NCBI RefSeq assembly: GCF_000374805.1
Contig: NZ_KB895349.1
Span: 45,912 to 109,911 of the forward strand
Source of the DNA: Chitiniphilus shinanonensis DSM 23277
Lineage (GTDB): Bacteria; Pseudomonadota; Gammaproteobacteria; Burkholderiales; Chitinibacteraceae
Length of the DNA stretch: 64,000 bases
Direction of reading: 5' to 3'
Position 1 is the stretch's first letter; each line of letters begins with the position of its first letter. Below, in pieces: positions 54,970-63,547 of this stretch. The notes under the pieces were generated by a model. The model did no database searches. It saw nothing but the letters and a program-made list of their open reading frames with translations, and was not told the origin of the DNA. Position numbers and translations under genes: made by a program.

Positions 54970-57183
54970 TCACGAATCGCACAGCAAAAACCACTGCGGG
55001 AAGCGCTGCTTGAGCGACGACAGGTAGGGGCGGGCGACCGGCACGGCGTGGCGGCCGATCAACAGTTCGACGCCGCCGCGCGCGCGGCGCACGCCTTCCA
55101 CCGCGCCGGGCCGCACCAGGTAGGAGCGGTGCACCTGCACCAGCTGGCTGTCGTCGAAGTACAGGCGCAGCGCGCGCAGCCGCAGCGTGATGTGGATCGG
55201 CGACGCCAGATCGCTGGCGTGGATGCCGCTGTAGCCGCGGTCGGCGCGGATGAATTGCAGCTTGTCGCGACGGCTGGCGACGTCGTACAGCTCGGACAGC
55301 AGCTGCGGTTGCCGCGCCAGCGTCTGCAACTGGCGGCGCACCAGCACCACCTGGTTGCACAGGCTGCGGAAGTAGATTTCCTCGGTGTCGCTCAGCGGCG
55401 CGGTGAAGCGCAGCGCCAGTTGCTGGTCGGCCAGCGTGGCGTGGCGCACCAGCGCCTGGCAACGGTCGGGCGACAGCACCAGCACCTCGTCGCCCGGGAC
55501 CTCGGCGGGGTCGTCCGCTTCCAGGCGCTGCGCGGCATCGACGCGGTCGTCGTCGGCCAGGAAACGCAACATGGCGTCGAGCATGCCTTCTAGGCTGCGT
55601 TCGCCGCTCAACTGGGCGGTGAAGCGTTGCAGGTCGGCCAGCTCCTGCCCCGCCGGGCGCAGTCGGCGCGGCGTGACGCTGTCGGCCAGCGGCTGCAATT
55701 GTGCGCACAGTGCCAGGCTGTCGCCGGCCAGCCGTTGCAGGCGGGCATTGGCGGCGGGCGGCAAGAGCGCTGCGCCGCGGCTGCGTGCGCATTGCGCCAT
55801 GTGCGCGGCCAGCCGCAGGTCGTCGGGCAGGGTGGCGAGGATGGCGGCGAATTCGTCGCGGGTGATGAGTTCGCCGTGCAGCGCGCGCCGCCGCCTGCGG
55901 CGCAGCCGCCACGCCAGGGCGAGCACCGCCGCAGCCAGCGTGGCCAGGGCGGTCAGCCACGGCAGGCTCAGAGGTGCTTCTTCGCGCAGGCCCAGCCAAG
56001 CGGCCTGCCACGGATGGAAATGGCGGTAGGCGCGGCCGATCAGGCCGGCGCTGCCCGGCTCGTCGCTGCTTACTTCCCACAGGCCGATGCCGCCCAGTCG
56101 CTCGCGGTCGACGAAATCCAGCTTGGCCGAGAACGCGCGCGGGCTTTCGTAGGAGATCAACTGCGCGCGCACCGGGCTGTACAGCGTTTCGGCCTGGGCG
56201 GCGTCGTCCCAGTACCGCACGAAGTCGCCCTCGGCGGCCATGCGGGCGATCTCGGCCAGGGTGTAGGTGCCGCTGGGGCCGGTCTTCTCGTTGTCCCAGG
56301 TGCCCCATGGCGCGCCGCGATGCGGCTGGTCCAGGCCGTGGTTGGGCGCGGGCACGCCGATCCAGCTCACGCCCTGCGCCGGCAGCATCGGCACCAGCTT
56401 GCCGCGTGGCACGCCGGCGGCCACCAGCGCGTCGATGGCCTCGGCGATGCCCGGCGCGCCGTGCAGCGGCGATTTATGGCCGGTGCGCGGGCTCCAGGCG
56501 CCGTGGAAGTCGGTGCCGATCAGCGAGACGAAATCCACCGGCGCGATCAGCGCGCGGTAGTCGCCCGGCGCGCGCATGGCGGGCTGCGGCGGCAGGGTGA
56601 TGGCGATCTGGCAGCCGCCGCGCGCGTCGCAACCGTGGCGCAGTTCCTGCAACAGCAGCTGGTAGTTGGCGAGATCGTCGTCGCGGCGCACCGCGTCCGG
56701 GTGCCCGCCCACCACCGGGAAGCGCCAGTCGATCTCGATGCCGTCGAAGCCGTAGCGCTCGAAGAAGGCCAGGGCGGAGGCGACGAAGTGGCGCCGCCGC
56801 GCCGGATCGGCCGCCACGTCGGACAGGCCGCGCGTCCAGTTCCAGCCGCCGATGGCGATCAGCACCTTGAGCTGCGGGTTGCGCTGGCGCAGGCCGGGGA
56901 TCAGCGCGTAGTTGCCCTGGCGCAGCGCGCCGCTGGCGCCGGGCTGGATCTTCACCAGATCGGCGAAACGGTCGCCCGGCAGCAGGGTGCCGTCGGCGCG
57001 CAGGTCGGCGTAGGCGTAGATCAGGTGGGTCAGCCGCTCGGCCGGGGCGTCGGACAGCATGCTGCCGTGGCTGTAGCTGGCCCAGAACGGAAAATAGGCG
57101 ACCAGGCGGGGGGCCGGATCGCGGGCTGCGCAGGTGGCCGCGACGCACAGCAGCCACGCCGCGAGGAAGCGCCTGAACCGCAT
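54970..57183 (-). CDS. Membrane GH18-like/LytTR fusion: putative chitin-responsive one-component regulator
   Basis: 737 residues. A signal peptide or anchor (RRFLAAWLLCVAATCA) is followed by a GH18 barrel (residues about 25-375; LVAYFPFWASYSHG, LIAIGGWNWTRG, WDNEKTGPSGTYTL, GGIGLWEVSSDEPGS), a membrane segment (LPWLTALATLAAAVLALAW, about 408-428), a basic turn, a cytoplasmic region with a weak GAF-like look, and a C-terminal LytTR DNA-binding domain (about 640-735; LQFIRADRGYSGIHA, VQVHRSYLVRP). The GH18 catalytic motif DxxDxDxE reads D147-G-I-E150-I-D152-W-R154, so the proton donor is Arg. The barrel likely binds a sugar without cleaving it. GAGG lies 9 bases before the ATG at 57183. Confidence 0.85.
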   Translation of the reverse strand: MRFRRFLAAWLLCVAATCAARDPAPRLVAYFPFWASYSHGSMLSDAPAERLTHLIYAYADLRADGTLLPGDRFADLVKIQPGASGALRQGNYALIPGLRQRNPQLKVLIAIGGWNWTRGLSDVAADPARRRHFVASALAFFERYGFDGIEIDWRFPVVGGHPDAVRRDDDLANYQLLLQELRHGCDARGGCQIAITLPPQPAMRAPGDYRALIAPVDFVSLIGTDFHGAWSPRTGHKSPLHGAPGIAEAIDALVAAGVPRGKLVPMLPAQGVSWIGVPAPNHGLDQPHRGAPWGTWDNEKTGPSGTYTLAEIARMAAEGDFVRYWDDAAQAETLYSPVRAQLISYESPRAFSAKLDFVDRERLGGIGLWEVSSDEPGSAGLIGRAYRHFHPWQAAWLGLREEAPLSLPWLTALATLAAAVLALAWRLRRRRRRALHGELITRDEFAAILATLPDDLRLAAHMAQCARSRGAALLPPAANARLQRLAGDSLALCAQLQPLADSVTPRRLRPAGQELADLQRFTAQLSGERSLEGMLDAMLRFLADDDRVDAAQRLEADDPAEVPGDEVLVLSPDRCQALVRHATLADQQLALRFTAPLSDTEEIYFRSLCNQVVLVRRQLQTLARQPQLLSELYDVASRRDKLQFIRADRGYSGIHASDLASPIHITLRLRALRLYFDDSQLVQVHRSYLVRPGAVEGVRRARGGVELLIGRHAVPVARPYLSSLKQRFPQWFLLCDS

Positions 57184-57266
57184 GGCGGCCATCCTCTTCG
57201 ATTACAGGATGGGCGTGGATTCTAGGCGCGCGGCGCGCGCGCGGCGGTGCGGGCCGGGTGTGCGGT

Positions 57267-58481
57267 TCAGTCGATGTGACGGATGGTCCAGCTCCTGGCC
57301 GCCATCGCCAGCACCAGCACCGCCATGGTCATGCCGAACAGCGGCATGATCCAGCCGATGCCGATGTGCAGCGACAACATGCCGGTGACCAGCGCGTACG
57401 AGATCGGCGACAGCCCCATCGACGCCATGTTGTTCAGGCTCATCACCCGGCCGATCTTGTCGCGGTCGGTGTACTGCTGGATCAGCGACATCATCGGCAC
57501 GTTGTTCGACACCACGCCGAAGCCGAGCAGGAACTGCAACGCCACCGACACGTACAGCCAGTAGCTGTGCGATTGCAGGCTGAGCACCACGCCCTCCAGC
57601 GCGATCACCACCACGATCATCAGCAGGCGCTTCTTGACCGGCGGATAGATGGTGAGCAGCAGGCCGCCGGTGACCATGCCGGCGGCGAAGGCGCTCTGCA
57701 TGAACGACAGGGTGGCGGCGTTGCCGGCCAGGTTGTCGTTGGCCACGATGGGAATGCCCAGCCCCAGCGGCCCCATGAACAGCAGGTTGGCGATGGCGTA
57801 GATGATCATCAACGCGCGCAGCACCGGCTGGTTCAGCGCGTAGGTCAGGCCGTCCTTCAGTTCGGTCAGCATGTGCGCGCCCTGGCGCGCGCGCACCACC
57901 GCCGGCTCTTGCAGGAACAGCACCGCGACCACGCCCACCGCCAGCAGGCAGCCGGTGATCGCGAACACCCATTCGTACGACAGCAGCGCCAGCAGCGCGC
58001 CGCCCACCACCGGGCCGAACACCAGCCCGATCTGGTTGGTGGTCAGCATGATCGAGTTGGCACGGGTGAGGTCGGTCTCGCGCACGATGCCGGGCAGCAC
58101 CGCGCCGCTGGCGGGCCAGAAGAAGGCGTCGAGCGAGCCGTAGAGGAAGGCAAAACCCGTCAGCACCCAGATGTTGAGCAGGTCGCCGGCCAGCAGCGCC
58201 ACCAGCGCGAACAGCAGCGCCACGCGCACCGCCAGCGATACCGCGATGATGCGGCCGCGCTTCATGCGGTCGGCCACCACGCCGCCCACCGCCATCAGCG
58301 CGATGCGCGGCACCGAGCCGGCGATCATCACCAGGCCGAGCTTTTCCTTGGCGCCCAGGTGGTTCACCACGTACCAGGTCTCGGCCAGCATGGCGATGGC
58401 GAGTGCGAAGTTGCCGATGACGCTGGCGAGCCAGATCAGGAGGAAATTGCGATTGCGCAAGAGCGCGGGAGCTTCGGTCAT
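57267..58481 (-). CDS. MFS transporter, MFS_3 (EntS-like) family
   Basis: A 404-residue inner-membrane protein with about 12 hydrophobic segments. LLRNRNFLLIWLASVIGNFA at the N-terminus, GGVVADRMKRGRII after helix 2 and LYGSLDAFFWPASGAVLPGI fit the MFS_3 group that includes enterobactin exporter EntS. There are no siderophore genes here, so the substrate is open. It is upstream of the GH18-LytTR gene on the same strand (83 bases between them), so cotranscription is possible. Confidence 0.88.
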   Translation of the reverse strand: MTEAPALLRNRNFLLIWLASVIGNFALAIAMLAETWYVVNHLGAKEKLGLVMIAGSVPRIALMAVGGVVADRMKRGRIIAVSLAVRVALLFALVALLAGDLLNIWVLTGFAFLYGSLDAFFWPASGAVLPGIVRETDLTRANSIMLTTNQIGLVFGPVVGGALLALLSYEWVFAITGCLLAVGVVAVLFLQEPAVVRARQGAHMLTELKDGLTYALNQPVLRALMIIYAIANLLFMGPLGLGIPIVANDNLAGNAATLSFMQSAFAAGMVTGGLLLTIYPPVKKRLLMIVVVIALEGVVLSLQSHSYWLYVSVALQFLLGFGVVSNNVPMMSLIQQYTDRDKIGRVMSLNNMASMGLSPISYALVTGMLSLHIGIGWIMPLFGMTMAVLVLAMAARSWTIRHID

Positions 58482-58797
58482 GGGGAGAAAATGTGCTGTG
58501 CTAGACTTCAGGGCTTACCGCCAACTGGATGGAAGGCGGTCTTTTTTCGGTTTCTTGCTCATTTGCCGCAAGCCCGGCCTAGGCTGGACGACATGCTGTG
58601 AAAAGCGGGGGTGGGTCGGTGTTTAAGCATGGCACACCGCGCACCGATCGGCGGCTCGCCGGCGCCGTGTTTCATGGCCCGGCGCATCGTTTAGCAATGG
58701 TATCCCCGTGTTGTAAGCCTGCGTAGCGCGCCAAGCGCATGGGCAATTTGAGCAAATACTTCTTTTCCTGTTCTGTACCCCATTCGAGGTGATCCCC
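58482..58797. other. Intergenic region between divergent MFS and pgk
   Basis: 316 bases without a gene. It holds a terminator-like ACCGCC/GGCGGT hairpin followed by six T (58517-58547, + strand) about 250 bases before pgk. No clear promoter hexamers are seen. It may be a pgk leader or the end of an unannotated RNA. Confidence 0.45.
58517..58547 (+). terminator. Terminator-like hairpin in the pgk upstream region
   Basis: 6-bp stem ACCGCC / GGCGGT with a 12-base loop and CTTTTTT tail, on the pgk strand with no + strand gene before it. Confidence 0.5.
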
Positions 58798-59973
58798 ATG
58801 GCATTCCGCAAAATGACCGAGTTGGACCTGGCCGGCAAGCGCGTGCTGATCCGCGCCGACCTGAACGTGCCGGTGAAGGATGGCGTGATCGGCGACGACA
58901 CCCGCATCCGCGCTTCGATCCCCACCATCGAGCACGCGCTGGCCGCCGGTGCCGGCGTCATCGTGATGAGCCACCTGGGCCGCCCGACCGAGGGCGAATT
59001 CAAGCCCGAGGACAGCCTGGCGCCCGTCGCCGCGCGCATCGCCGAACTGCTGGGCCGCGAAGTGCCGGTGATCGCCGACTGGGAAGGCTACGCCGTCAAG
59101 CCGGGCGAACTGGTGCTGCTGGAAAACGTGCGCGTCAACAAGGGCGAGAAGAAGGACAGCGAAGACCTCGGCAAGCGCTATGCCGCGCTGGCCGACGTGT
59201 TCGTCAACGATGCCTTCGGCACCGCGCACCGCGCCGAGGCCTCCACCCACGCCGTCGCCAGATTCGCCCCGGTGGCCGCCGCCGGCCTGCTGCTGGCCGC
59301 CGAACTGGATGCGCTGGGCAAGGCGCTGGCCAACCCGGCCCGCCCGCTGGTCGCCATCGTCGCCGGCTCCAAGGTATCCACCAAGCTGACCATCCTCGAA
59401 TCGCTGGCCGACAAGGTGGATCAACTGGTGGTGGGCGGCGGCATCGCCAACACCTTCCTGCTGGCCGAAGGCCACAAGGTAGGCAAGTCGCTGGCCGAGG
59501 CCGATCTGGTGGATAACGCCCGCACGGTGATCGGCAAGCTGCGCGCCCGCGGCGGCGACGTGCCGCTGCCCACTGACGTGGTGACCGGCAAGAAGTTCGA
59601 CGCGGCCGAGCCGGCCGTGACCAAGCCGCTGGCGCAGGTGACCGACGACGACATGATCTTCGACATCGGCCCCGATTCCGCCCAGGCGCTGGCCGAGGTG
59701 CTGAAGAAGGCCGGCACCATCGTCTGGAACGGCCCGGTCGGCGTGTTCGAGTTCGATCAATTCGGCAAGGGTACCGAGGTGGTGGCGCGCGCCATCGCCG
59801 CCAGCCCTGCCTTCTCCATCGCCGGCGGCGGCGACACCCTCGCCGCCGTCGCCAAGTACGGCATCACCGACGACGTGAGCTACATCTCCACTGGCGGCGG
59901 CGCCTTCCTGGAATTCCTGGAAGGCAAGCAGTTGCCGGCGGTAGCCGTGCTGGAAGCGCGTTACAACGGCTGA
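58798..59973 (+). CDS. pgk: Phosphoglycerate kinase
   Basis: A 391-residue glycolytic enzyme transferring phosphate between 1,3-bisphosphoglycerate and ADP. Landmarks are [67 protein letters not shown] and [15 protein letters not shown] near the C-terminus. The ATG at 58798 has GAGG 8 bases upstream; a GTG at 58789 is too close to it. A terminator follows. fba is 1.3 kb downstream, with one unrelated gene and a palindrome between. Confidence 0.98.
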   Translation: MAFRKMTELDLAGKRVLIRADLNVPVKDGVIGDDTRIRASIPTIEHALAAGAGVIVMSHLGRPTEGEFKPEDSLAPVAARIAELLGREVPVIADWEGYAVKPGELVLLENVRVNKGEKKDSEDLGKRYAALADVFVNDAFGTAHRAEASTHAVARFAPVAAAGLLLAAELDALGKALANPARPLVAIVAGSKVSTKLTILESLADKVDQLVVGGGIANTFLLAEGHKVGKSLAEADLVDNARTVIGKLRARGGDVPLPTDVVTGKKFDAAEPAVTKPLAQVTDDDMIFDIGPDSAQALAEVLKKAGTIVWNGPVGVFEFDQFGKGTEVVARAIAASPAFSIAGGGDTLAAVAKYGITDDVSYISTGGGAFLEFLEGKQLPAVAVLEARYNG

Positions 59974-59997
59974 TCGTCGTAGCGCTGCGGTAGACTG

Positions 59998-60030
59998 GAC
60001 GCCGGCCTTCGGGCCGGCGTCTTTGTTTTT
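59998..60030 (+). terminator. Rho-independent terminator of pgk
   Basis: 10-bp stem GACGCCGGCC / GGCCGGCGTC with TTCG loop and TTTGTTTTT tail, 24 bases after the stop. Confidence 0.95.
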
Positions 60031-60090
60031 GGAACCAGCACACAACAAACCACCGCCCCGAGCCGGGCAGGTGCAAGGATGGATGGAGCG

Positions 60091-60960
60091 ATGAAACGTA
60101 TTGCCAGTGTGATGCTGCTCGTCTGGGCGGCGGGCGCGGCGGCCAGCGAAGGGATGGTCGAGCGCGCCGTGGAAAAACGGGATTTCGACCTTGCGTTCGC
60201 CGTGGCGAGCGCCGACGTGGCCGACGGCAGCGCCACCGACTACACGCGCCTGATCCTGGCGCAGCTTTACCTGCAAGGGCAGGGCGGCAAGCCCGACGCC
60301 GCCGCCGCGGAGCAGGTGCTGCGCCCGATGGCGGTCAAGGGCAACCCCGAGGCGCAGTTCCTGCTGGCCGGGGCGCTGATGGCGCGCTCGGCCGAGCAAT
60401 TGATGGGCGCCGATGGCCGGGTGGACCGCGCCAAGCTCAAGGCACAGGCCGCCAAGCCCGGCAGCCAGCGCCCGCTGGAGCGCGAGGCGGCGGAGTGGAT
60501 GATGAAGTCCGCCCGGCAAGGCCAGGAGCGCGCGGTGAACATCATCGTCACCGAGCTGGGCAACCTGGCATCGGGCCTGACCGCCAGGCAGCGCGCCGAG
60601 TGGTTCGAGCGCGGCGGCAAAGCGGAATGGGCCGAGGCGATGGCGCTGGGCGAGAGCCTGCCGTCGCTGCGCCAGCGCCGCCAGGCGCTGTTCGACCCCA
60701 AGGTGCAGGACATCCTGCGCGCCCAGGCCCACGCCGCCGAATGCGACGACGAAAACCTCGACCTCTCCGCCACCCGCATCGACGGCGAAGTGAAAGGCGC
60801 CGACTACCTGGTGCTGCAACTGGAGCCGCCGCTCAACTACACCCTGCTGGCCGGCACCTGGCACGAAACCTGGACCGCCACCGCCTGCGGCAAGCCATTC
60901 AGCGTCGGCCTGACCTTCAAGGCCGACGGCCTGGGCGGCGTGACCTACGAAGTGGATTGA
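60091..60960 (+). CDS. Secreted Sel1/TPR-like repeat protein
   Basis: A 289-residue precursor with a signal peptide (MKRIASVMLLVWAAGAAAS). The middle has Sel1-like helical repeats (AQLYLQGQGGKPDAAAAEQV, GNPEAQFLLAGALMARSAEQ, SARQGQERAVNIIV). The last about 80 residues form a separate beta-rich domain with two cysteines (AAECDDENLDLSAT, ATACGKPFSVGLTF). Function unknown; probably periplasmic. GGAG precedes the ATG at 60091. A CACAGAG palindrome follows the stop. Confidence 0.72.
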   Translation: MKRIASVMLLVWAAGAAASEGMVERAVEKRDFDLAFAVASADVADGSATDYTRLILAQLYLQGQGGKPDAAAAEQVLRPMAVKGNPEAQFLLAGALMARSAEQLMGADGRVDRAKLKAQAAKPGSQRPLEREAAEWMMKSARQGQERAVNIIVTELGNLASGLTARQRAEWFERGGKAEWAEAMALGESLPSLRQRRQALFDPKVQDILRAQAHAAECDDENLDLSATRIDGEVKGADYLVLQLEPPLNYTLLAGTWHETWTATACGKPFSVGLTFKADGLGGVTYEVD

Positions 60961-60966
60961 GGCGCT

Positions 60967-61196
60967 AGGGAAGGGAGAAGAGGGGAAGGGGGAAGGGTAA
61001 AACCCAAACCCTAAATCTTGAAACACAGAGGACACAGAGAGCACGGAGAAAACCGGAGAAGGCGAAAGGCATCCCTTGCCCGCTTGATCACGGTGGGAAT
61101 GCCGACTCGCGTGGTTTTCTCTGTGAATCTCCGTGTTCTCTGTGCTCTCTGTGTTTCAAGACGTGGGGTTTGGGTTTCCTTCCCCCTTCCCAGCAA
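60967..61196. repeat. Long palindromic repeat, CACAGAG family, copy 5
   Basis: It starts 7 bases after the previous stop. The G/A-rich outer arm (60968-60998) is mirrored by TTTCCTTCCCCCTTCCCAG at 61176-61194. Inner arms CTTGAAACACAGAGGACACA and TGTGCTCTCTGTGTTTCAAG enclose a variable loop of about 60 bases. Both outer and inner arms are well kept. Confidence 0.92.
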
Positions 61197-61259
61197 ACTG
61201 GTCCTATCCTCCACTCCCAACTGGTTTCAGTGCTTTCCCCAATGCGGCAACTCCCGATG

Positions 61260-61284
61260 TGTAGTCGTTGTACGGGTGACTACA
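61260..61284. promoter_or_regulatory. Candidate operator upstream of fba
   Basis: Perfect inverted repeat TGTAGTC-N11-GACTACA ending 36 bases before the fba ATG. The T-N11-A form fits LysR-type sites, but the regulator is not known. Confidence 0.45.
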
Positions 61285-61320
61285 TTCTGTTGCGACGCAC
61301 CAAAATACGGAGAGCACACC

Positions 61321-62376
61321 ATGTCCCTAGTCAGCCTGCGGCAGGTGCTGGATCACGCCGCCGAATTCGGCTACGGCGTGCCGGCGTTCAACGTCAACAA
61401 TCTCGAACAGGTCCAGGCCATCCTGTCGGCGGCGGCGGCGACCGATAGCCCGGTGATCCTCCAGGCCAGCGCCGGGGCGCGCAAATATGCGGGCGAGGCG
61501 TTCATCAAGCACCTGATCCAGGCCGCGGTGGAAAGCCATCCCGAATTGCCGATCGTGATGCACCAGGACCATGGCACCAGCCCGGTGGTCTGCGTCAGCG
61601 CCATCGAGCTGGGGTTCTCCAGCGTGATGATGGACGGCTCGCTGCGCGAGGATGGCAAGACGCCGTCCGACTACCAGTACAACATCGACGTCACCCGGCG
61701 GGTGGTGCGGCTGGCGCACGAGCGCGGCGTGTCGGTCGAGGGCGAGCTGGGTTGCCTGGGCAGCCTGGAGACCGGCACCGGCGAAGCCGAGGACGGCGTC
61801 GGCGCCGCGCGCGTGCTGAGTCACGACGAGATGCTCACCGACCCCGAGCAGGCGCGCGATTTCGTCGCCGCCACCGGCGTGGACGCGCTGGCCATCGCCA
61901 TCGGCACCAGCCACGGCGCGTACAAGTTCACCCGCCCGCCCACCGGCGAAGTGCTGGCCATCGACCGCGTGCGGCAGATCCACGAAGCCATTCCCGACAC
62001 CCACCTGGTGCTGCACGGCAGTTCCAGCGTGCCGCAGGCGCTGCTGGAGGAAGTGCGCCGCTACGGCGGCGATCTCAAGCCCACCTGGGGCGTGCCGGTG
62101 GAGGACATCCAGCGCGCCATCCGCTACGGCGTGCGCAAGATCAACATCGACACCGACCTGCGGCTGGCGATGACCGGCGCGATCCGTCGCCATTTCAGCG
62201 AACACCCGGCCGACTTCGACCCGCGCCAATACCTGAAGGACGGCATCGCCGCGATGCGCGACGTCTGCATCGCGCGCTTCGAAGCCTTCGGCGCCGCCGG
62301 CCAGGCCAGCCGCATCTGGCCCGAGCCGTTGTGGCGCGCGGCGCGGCGCTACCAGCGCCACGAGGCGCGGGTGTGA
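61321..62376 (+). CDS. fba: Fructose-bisphosphate aldolase, class II
   Basis: A 351-residue zinc aldolase of glycolysis/gluconeogenesis. It has [19 protein letters not shown], the zinc ligands in [65 protein letters not shown] and [14 protein letters not shown], typical of the CbbA/FbaA-like class IIB enzymes of proteobacteria. The ATG at 61321 has GGAGAG upstream. A palindrome that may bind a regulator lies just upstream. Confidence 0.97.
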   Translation: MSLVSLRQVLDHAAEFGYGVPAFNVNNLEQVQAILSAAAATDSPVILQASAGARKYAGEAFIKHLIQAAVESHPELPIVMHQDHGTSPVVCVSAIELGFSSVMMDGSLREDGKTPSDYQYNIDVTRRVVRLAHERGVSVEGELGCLGSLETGTGEAEDGVGAARVLSHDEMLTDPEQARDFVAATGVDALAIAIGTSHGAYKFTRPPTGEVLAIDRVRQIHEAIPDTHLVLHGSSSVPQALLEEVRRYGGDLKPTWGVPVEDIQRAIRYGVRKINIDTDLRLAMTGAIRRHFSEHPADFDPRQYLKDGIAAMRDVCIARFEAFGAAGQASRIWPEPLWRAARRYQRHEARV

Positions 62377-62508
62377 TGCGCGCGGTCCGGCCGGTCGGAC
62401 AACGCCGACGCCGGGTTCCCCGCGCCGCCGACAGCCAGGGCCGGTTGCGCCCGGTAGGCTGATCCTCATCGGCGCGCACCGGCGCGCCCTCGTGAGGAGG
62501 AAGCCATC

Positions 62509-62583
62509 ATGGGCAAATACCTGATCGCCTGGTTGCTGGGCGTACCGTTGACCGTACTGCTGCTGGTGTACCTGATCTTCTGA
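62509..62583 (+). CDS. Very small membrane protein (24 residues)
   Basis: The ATG at 62509 follows GAGGAGG at good distance. The product, MGKYLIAWLLGVPLTVLLLV then YLIF, is one hydrophobic helix with an N-terminal Lys, fitting a single-pass inner-membrane microprotein. I recall similar short proteins annotated as hypothetical in betaproteobacteria. A strong hairpin follows at 62622. Confidence 0.65.
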   Translation: MGKYLIAWLLGVPLTVLLLVYLIF

Positions 62584-62621
62584 CGACGACGGCGGTGTCG
62601 CCGCCGCATCCGTCGCTCGCA

Positions 62622-62645
62622 GCGGGCCTCCCTCGGGAGGCCCGC
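62622..62645 (+). terminator. Hairpin after the microprotein gene
   Basis: Perfect 11-bp stem GCGGGCCTCCC / GGGAGGCCCGC with a 2-base gap, enlarged by ACGACGGCGG/CCGCCGTCGT outside. No clear T run. Confidence 0.55.
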
Positions 62646-62785
62646 CGTCGTTGGCGCGCGTGGGAGATCGCCGACGCGGGATGCGCGCTGGACGCACATG
62701 CACTGCCGCGTTTCGCCGACAGCCGCGCCGTCGGCGGTACGGTGGACGCTGGCAAACCGCCGTCACACCCAGCAAGGAGCCGGAG

Positions 62786-63427
62786 ATGAAATCCACATCC
62801 ACCAGCAAGTCGTCCAGCGCGCCCCGCAAGCCCGCCGCCGCCAAGGCCGCCAGCACCGGCGCGGCGCGGAGCAAGCCATCCTCGGCCAGCCGCCGCAGCG
62901 CCTCGCGTGCCACCAGCGAGCAATCGACCACGCAGCGTCGCAGCCGCGCCAGCACCCAGCGCGACGCGATCAAATCGCTGAAGGACGATCACGCCAAGGT
63001 GAAGAAGTTGTTCAAGGCGTTCGAGAGCGCCCAGGGCAAGGCCGAGAAGGCGCGCATCGCCGCCGAAACCTGTCTGGAACTGAAGATCCATACTCAGATC
63101 GAGGAAGAGATCTTCTACCCCGCCGCGCGCCAGGCGCTGCGCCAGGAAGGCGTGATGCTGGACGAAGCCGAGATCGAGCACGCCAGCGCCAAGGAACTGA
63201 TCGCGCAACTGGAAGCGGGCGACGCCGGCTCCACCCGCTACGAAGCCCTCTACACCGTGCTCAGCGAATACGTGCTGCACCACGTGAAGGAAGAGGAAAA
63301 GGAAATGTTCCCGCAGCTGGCCAAGGTCAAGTCGCTGGACCTGAAGGCGCTGGGCCAGCGTCTGGACGCGCGGCGCGAGGAACTGAAGGCGGAGTTGTCG
63401 GCGCAGCCGCTGCGCCAAGTGCACTGA
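62786..63427 (+). CDS. Hemerythrin-like HHE protein with basic Ser/Ala/Lys-rich tail
   Basis: 213 residues. The first about 65 are a low-complexity basic tail of Ser, Ala, Arg and Lys (KSSSAPRKPAAAKAAS) resembling histone H1-like tails. The rest is a hemerythrin/HHE four-helix domain with iron-ligand candidates in DDHAKVKKLFKAF, HTQIEEEIFYPAARQ, EIEHASAKELIAQL and VLHHVKEEEKEMFP. Such domains bind oxygen, NO or iron. The tail could bind DNA; this is inference. GGAG lies 1-2 bases before the ATG, and AAGGAG a little further up. A terminator follows. Confidence 0.87.
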   Translation: MKSTSTSKSSSAPRKPAAAKAASTGAARSKPSSASRRSASRATSEQSTTQRRSRASTQRDAIKSLKDDHAKVKKLFKAFESAQGKAEKARIAAETCLELKIHTQIEEEIFYPAARQALRQEGVMLDEAEIEHASAKELIAQLEAGDAGSTRYEALYTVLSEYVLHHVKEEEKEMFPQLAKVKSLDLKALGQRLDARREELKAELSAQPLRQVH

Positions 63428-63472
63428 GCGCGCATCCGCCGGCTAGGGCGCTGCTATTGCTCGCGTCGCAAT

Positions 63473-63509
63473 GCCAATGCCGCTCCGGTTGGGGCGGCAT
63501 TGGCTTTTT
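63473..63509 (+). terminator. Rho-independent terminator of the hemerythrin gene
   Basis: 11-bp stem GCCAATGCCGC / GCGGCATTGGC with a 10-base loop, then TTTTTC. Confidence 0.93.
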
Positions 63510-63547
63510 CTTGCTGGCTTGCTACGGCTGGGAGGGTATTGCGTGAG

